A stretch of 64,000 nucleotides of DNA from assembly GCF_016097555.1 (NCBI RefSeq), contig NC_054701.1, positions 36,762,992-36,826,991 of the forward strand, in the 5' to 3' direction. The notes under the pieces were generated by a model, which was given only the letters and a program-made list of their open reading frames with translations, made no database searches and was not told the origin of the DNA. This DNA is from Gigantopelta aegis (Eukaryota; Mollusca; Gastropoda; Neomphalida; Peltospiridae). A program made the position numbers and the translations under genes. This document shows, one piece after another, positions 60,105-64,000 of the stretch (the stretch's first letter is position 1; every line of letters starts with the position of its first letter).

Positions 60105-60182
60105 CACTAGTATATAAATATGTGTGTGTGTGTGTGTTTGTTTGTTTGTGTGCGCGCGCGCGCGTGTGTATGTATGTGTGTG
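60049..60182. repeat. TG and AT microsatellites
   Basis: TG, then AT, then TG/CG tracts. The CGCGCGCG stretch with TG is a potential Z-DNA former. Confidence 0.88.
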
Positions 60183-60605
60183 TGGATTATGTTTAAATAT
60201 TATGATTTAATACATATTTTAAAAATAACCCTTTTATTCAAAAATGTTAAGAACACTAACAAAAAAAATGTAAATATGAATTAGTATATTTACGGTACTA
60301 CACTTACAGGTTACGTTGCATCATCGTTATTTGTGGTTTGTGAAAAGTAGGCTCAAGACAAATTTATATAAATCTTGTAAATTAATATTCCGTTTTTATT
60401 ATAATAGCACTTATTTAAAATCATCATAACCATGCAGTAAACATTGTATTTCTGCTAATCATAAGTTAAAGGCAGTGGCGTAATCAAGATTTTGTATTGG
60501 GGTGGGGGTGGGGGTGGGGGTGGGGGGTGGGCCTGTGTAGTGGGATATGACTCATTTCCGTGAGTAACCTTATGTCAAACAAGATTTATTAATTGTACGA
60601 AAATA

Positions 60606-62450
60606 ATCCCGTGAAGTGTTACTCTTGTTACCAACATTTTATTGCACAGACTTACAAATCTAGCTGATACAAGTATTGTGACGCTCAGTTTGGCTTTCGC
60701 AGAGGTATGGGGACTATAGATGCAATATTTTCTTTATGCGATAGTTTCAAAAGCTCTTGTTAAAAACGAAAGACTATATTGCTGTTTTATAGATTACAAA
60801 AAGGCATTTGATTCTGTTAATAGATTAAACTTGTGGATTAAATTATCAAAACTTGGTGTTAGAGGGAAACTTCTTACGATTATAACAGGAATGTATCAGT
60901 CTGTGAAATCTTGTCTTACTATAAACGGACGTCGATCAGACTTTTTAAATAACAATGTCGGTTTAATGCAGGGGGAAATCTTGTCACCAAGTTTGTATTC
61001 ATTCTATGTTAATTATCTAGAAAACGAATTTATTTTGAATGCCTGTCCTGAGTATGAAGTTAAAGACCTGAGTTTATTTCTTTTATTATATGCTGACGAC
61101 TCGGACATGGTTATTTTTGGCAAAAGTGTTGAGGGGCTTCAAAAGATGATGAACACATTATATGAATATAATTCCAAGTGGAGCCTAAGTTTAAATACTG
61201 CAAATATAAAGATAGTTATTTTTAGAAATAGATGCATTATAGCAGAAAATGAGAAGTGGCATTATAAAGGTATTTTACTTGATAATGTAGACCAGTTTAC
61301 TTATCTGGGTCTCTGTTTTAATTATAATGGTAAAGTTAGTCAGGCGGTTAAATTAATTACTGATCAAGGAAGAAAAGCCATGTTTGCTGTTAAGAGAAAT
61401 ACTAGAAGCTTGATGTTGAATTTAAGCACATCTCTCTTTATTTGACACATATGTTGCTAGTATTTTGCATTATTGTTGTGAAATATGGGAGTTTTATAAT
61501 GTGGACATCTTGCGTATTGCAAGGATATTTTGAAAGTTAAAAGATCAACAACTAATATTATGATATATTTCGAACTAGGAAGATACCCGCTTTCATTGGT
61601 ACGTAAATTCCGTATGGTAAAATACTGGTTCAAATTATTGCATACAAAAAAATTGTATATTGTATAATGCTTACAATGAACTAAGGTCCATGTGTGGAAA
61701 ACAAAATAACTAGGCAACTAATATTAAACAATTGTTTTCTTCTTTAGGGTTGTACGAGGTATGGTTATACCAGGATTCAATAACAAGTATGGATTTTTAT
61801 TTATCGATGATAAGGCAGATAATTTTTGATCAAGGTAAACAAGATCTTGCATGTATACTACAGACATATACTAAATGTTCATATCTCTATAAATACCTAG
61901 TAGAAGAGATATATTTACAGAAATGTCTGATGAAGCCATTCTCAGTTTTATATAAAAACATATATATAACAAAGCTTAGGCTATCTTCACATAGTTTAGC
62001 AATTGAGGTTGGGCGCTATTACAACACAGATAGGTCTAAAAGAATATGTACGTTGTGTCAAACGGGTGAAGTAGAAGATGAGTTTCGTTTTATTTTATGC
62101 TGCCCCTTCTCTAATGATTTAAGAGCTTTGTATATAAAAAAATATATATTATAGAGTTCACCCAAATATGGTAAAATTACTACAGCTGCTAAACAGCAAT
62201 AATACTAAAGAATTATGTAATTTGGGGAAATATTTATGTAAAGTATTTTTAAAAAAACGTGATGCCATTATAAATGGCACAGAGGGACGAGTCCTTTAAT
62301 GTATTTTGTGAACATGTTTTTGCATGTGTTACATTCTCCGCTGTTGGAATAATGTTACACCTTCCACTTGATATGTACATATATGTTGTACTTTACTTGT
62401 GCAACTGATGAGCTGTAACAGCTCAAAGTTAAATAAAGAATTAAAATATA
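60606..62450 (+). mobile_element. 5'-truncated non-LTR retrotransposon (LINE)
   Basis: Translation shows reverse-transcriptase motifs: QFGFRRGMGT near 60690, FIDYKKAFDSVNR near 60790, GLMQGEILSPSLYSFYVN near 60970, and the catalytic YADD near 61091. The main open frame, 60720-61445, is 241 aa. A second open stretch (61732-62154) has the C-terminal signature LRLSSHSLAIEVGRY, then a Cys-rich RICTLC...EDEFRF...CCPF motif typical of CR1/Jockey-like LINEs without RNase H. The copy lacks the endonuclease region and has at least two frameshifts and several stops: one frameshift near 60750, and a broken stretch at 61446-61731. The 3' end has a GAGCTGTAACAGCTC hairpin and an A-rich tail near 62447. 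Clade not resolved. Confidence 0.88.
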
Positions 62451-62714
62451 GGCTAGCTAATCGGTCTTATCGTTGTCTTGCTTTGACTTGTGATTTTGAC
62501 ATCGTGTGTATTGATGCATGCGGTCGCTGTCAACTCTAGCACTTCCAGCCATAGCACTTTGCATTATGTAATCTAGTGGGAAGACATTTTACATGTCAAA
62601 GGCGTTATTAGCACTAAATTGGATAGTTTTATATATGGCAACACTGAATGTCAATACACAGCCACGGTCGCTTGCATTTTTATGCTTAAAAAATAACGAT
62701 TTCCCGGGAGAAAC

Positions 62715-63178
62715 TTTTTTTACTGATGGAAAAACGTAACAAATTTCCTCTCTAATAGTGGCGTAGGAAGGTGCCAAAAAGTGCGGGCATACTTTTATAT
62801 TTACACACTTTTACACTATTATAAAGCAAATATAAATCCCCCCCTTGCCCCCCCCCCCCACCCCTCCCGTTTCCCACGCCAGTGTCTAAGACTGTCTACA
62901 TGTCAAAATTACTGATGGAAAAACGTAACAGGTTTCCTCTCTAACAGTGGCGTAGGAAGGTGCCAAAAAGTGGGGGCATACTTTTATATTTACACACTTT
63001 GACACTATTATAAAGCAAATATAAAGCCCCCCTTGACCCCCCCCCCCCCACCCCGTTTCCTACGCCAGTGTCTAAGACTGTCTACACGTCAAAATTACCA
63101 AATGTTTGACACCCAATAGTCGATGATTAATACACCAATGTGCTCCAGTGGTGTCGTTATACAAAACAAACTTTAACG
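62715..63178 (+). mobile_element. SINE carrying a tandemly duplicated poly-C element
   Basis: TACTGATGGAAAAACGTAAC occurs at 62721 and 62910, a 189-bp duplication. Each unit holds part of the SINE body plus an element from AGTGGCGTAGGAAGGTGCC to a C run and TACGCCAGTG. The SINE tail (GTGCTCCAGTGGTGTCGTTA) follows once, near 63140. Confidence 0.78.
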
Positions 63179-63626
63179 TTAACTTTTGATTACTAATGGT
63201 ACTGTCACACCGCGCGGGTAAGCTATCTTTTGTAATCATTGTGTAAGATTTTTACAACGTGTTTCTCACCAGCGTGTCTTCTGACTAAGTAACCCATGTT
63301 GCTGACTCATTGCGCGACCCATTCGCTGTTACAATAATTATGAACACCTATCTACACCATTTCATTGGTGCATCGACCTCACTGAGATCCATACATTTAC
63401 AGTTAGCTTCTCAGCCATTGTGCCATTTTTAAAAACATAAGTTTATGTAAACATGTAACGTGACTCTATTATTGCACAAGACCCTCCATATAAATACAAA
63501 GGTCGGTCGAACGAACTTAACTGGTATTCGCAACTTACTTGGAAGGCTGGGAAGTAAGTCTTGGCGTTTCCGTGCGCAATCGATACAACACTGACCTCCA
63601 GTGACCCCCGGTGTTTACAAACCATC

Positions 63627-64000
63627 CACGCAAGTCTGCTGACAGCTACTGAAATCGAGTCGGACTGCACAGGTAAGTACATTAGATCAACTATAGAACT
63701 GTTATTGTTGTGTATAATTAACAACAATGGTTTAATAAATCTGGAATTCACACATATTCTTGTAGATGAGGTGGGTCGGGGTCGTGTACAGTAATGGAAG
63801 AGAGCACAAGGGAATTGGGGACCCAACCCCTCACCAAAATTTCCATTGACTGGCAGTCACATTGATTCCCCTGCCCCTTTTCTTCCGATAGCTTGGCCAG
63901 TATGTACATCTATACCCAGTCAGTCAATATACCGCGATGTGTGTGTTGTAATATGTCACTAAGCATGGCCATGACATTGAAGTCGGTAAGTGGGTTATTT
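63627..64000 (+). repeat. Right arm of the inverted duplication, cut by the window end
   Basis: Matches 57089-57452 in reverse. The two arms point outward and enclose the zinc-finger remnant and the LINE. This copy has small insertions relative to the left arm (for example near 63855) that disrupt the frame starting MEESTRE seen in the left arm. The similarity probably continues beyond 64000. Confidence 0.7.

Noticed and set aside
59708-60110. Plus frames opposite the zinc-finger start
   Set aside because: Antisense shadow of the zinc-finger array and a TG/AT microsatellite.

Overview
The window looks like nuclear DNA of a mollusc, most likely a gastropod. Gene structure is clearly animal: long introns with GT/AG borders, no operons, and an olfactomedin protein, a GLT1D1 glycosyltransferase, a clan-2 cytochrome P450 and a C2H2 zinc-finger array. 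The repeats also point to molluscs: about twenty copies of one tRNA-derived SINE superfamily with a recurrent GTCGTTAAACAAAAC-type 3' end, many short inverted-repeat DNA elements, poly-C/poly-G elements, and very long CT, AT, GACA and GGGG tracts. The species cannot be fixed from sequence alone.

Layout. 1-4600: SINE pieces and microsatellites. 4605-6620 (+): a complete two-exon secreted olfactomedin-domain gene (526 aa). 6680-15120: no gene; inverted-repeat elements, including one TA-flanked element inside a TTAA-flanked one, and a hairpin with a hammerhead-ribozyme-like core. 15121-25883 (+): a complete 11-exon GLT1D1 gene (349 aa, against about 346 in human) with SINEs and small transposons in its introns. 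25884-43340: gene-free, with a 30-bp minisatellite, a large direct duplication and a 1.9-kb element with ~215-bp inverted ends. 43341-54119 (-): a complete 10-exon cytochrome P450 (502 aa) convergent with GLT1D1. Its first splice donor has been copied into a 43-bp tandem array. 54120-58900: a Mutator-like small element with essentially perfect ~110-bp ends, an 88-bp satellite made from a SINE tail, microsatellites, and one arm of a large inverted duplication. 58940-59790 (-): a decayed C2H2 zinc-finger gene. 60606-62450 (+): a 5'-truncated non-LTR retrotransposon. 62700-64000: a duplicated SINE/poly-C block and the other arm of the inverted duplication, cut by the window end.

I see no functional cluster. 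The three intact genes are unrelated: a secreted or matrix protein, a GT-B glycosyltransferase and an ER monooxygenase. I could rebuild both multi-exon genes codon by codon: every exon border is GT/AG with matching phase, and the total lengths match the families. The most unusual signals are the minisatellite born from the P450 exon-1 donor, the nested small transposons with exact target duplications, the SINE-tail satellite, and the hammerhead-like hairpin. I found no clearly new multi-gene system.
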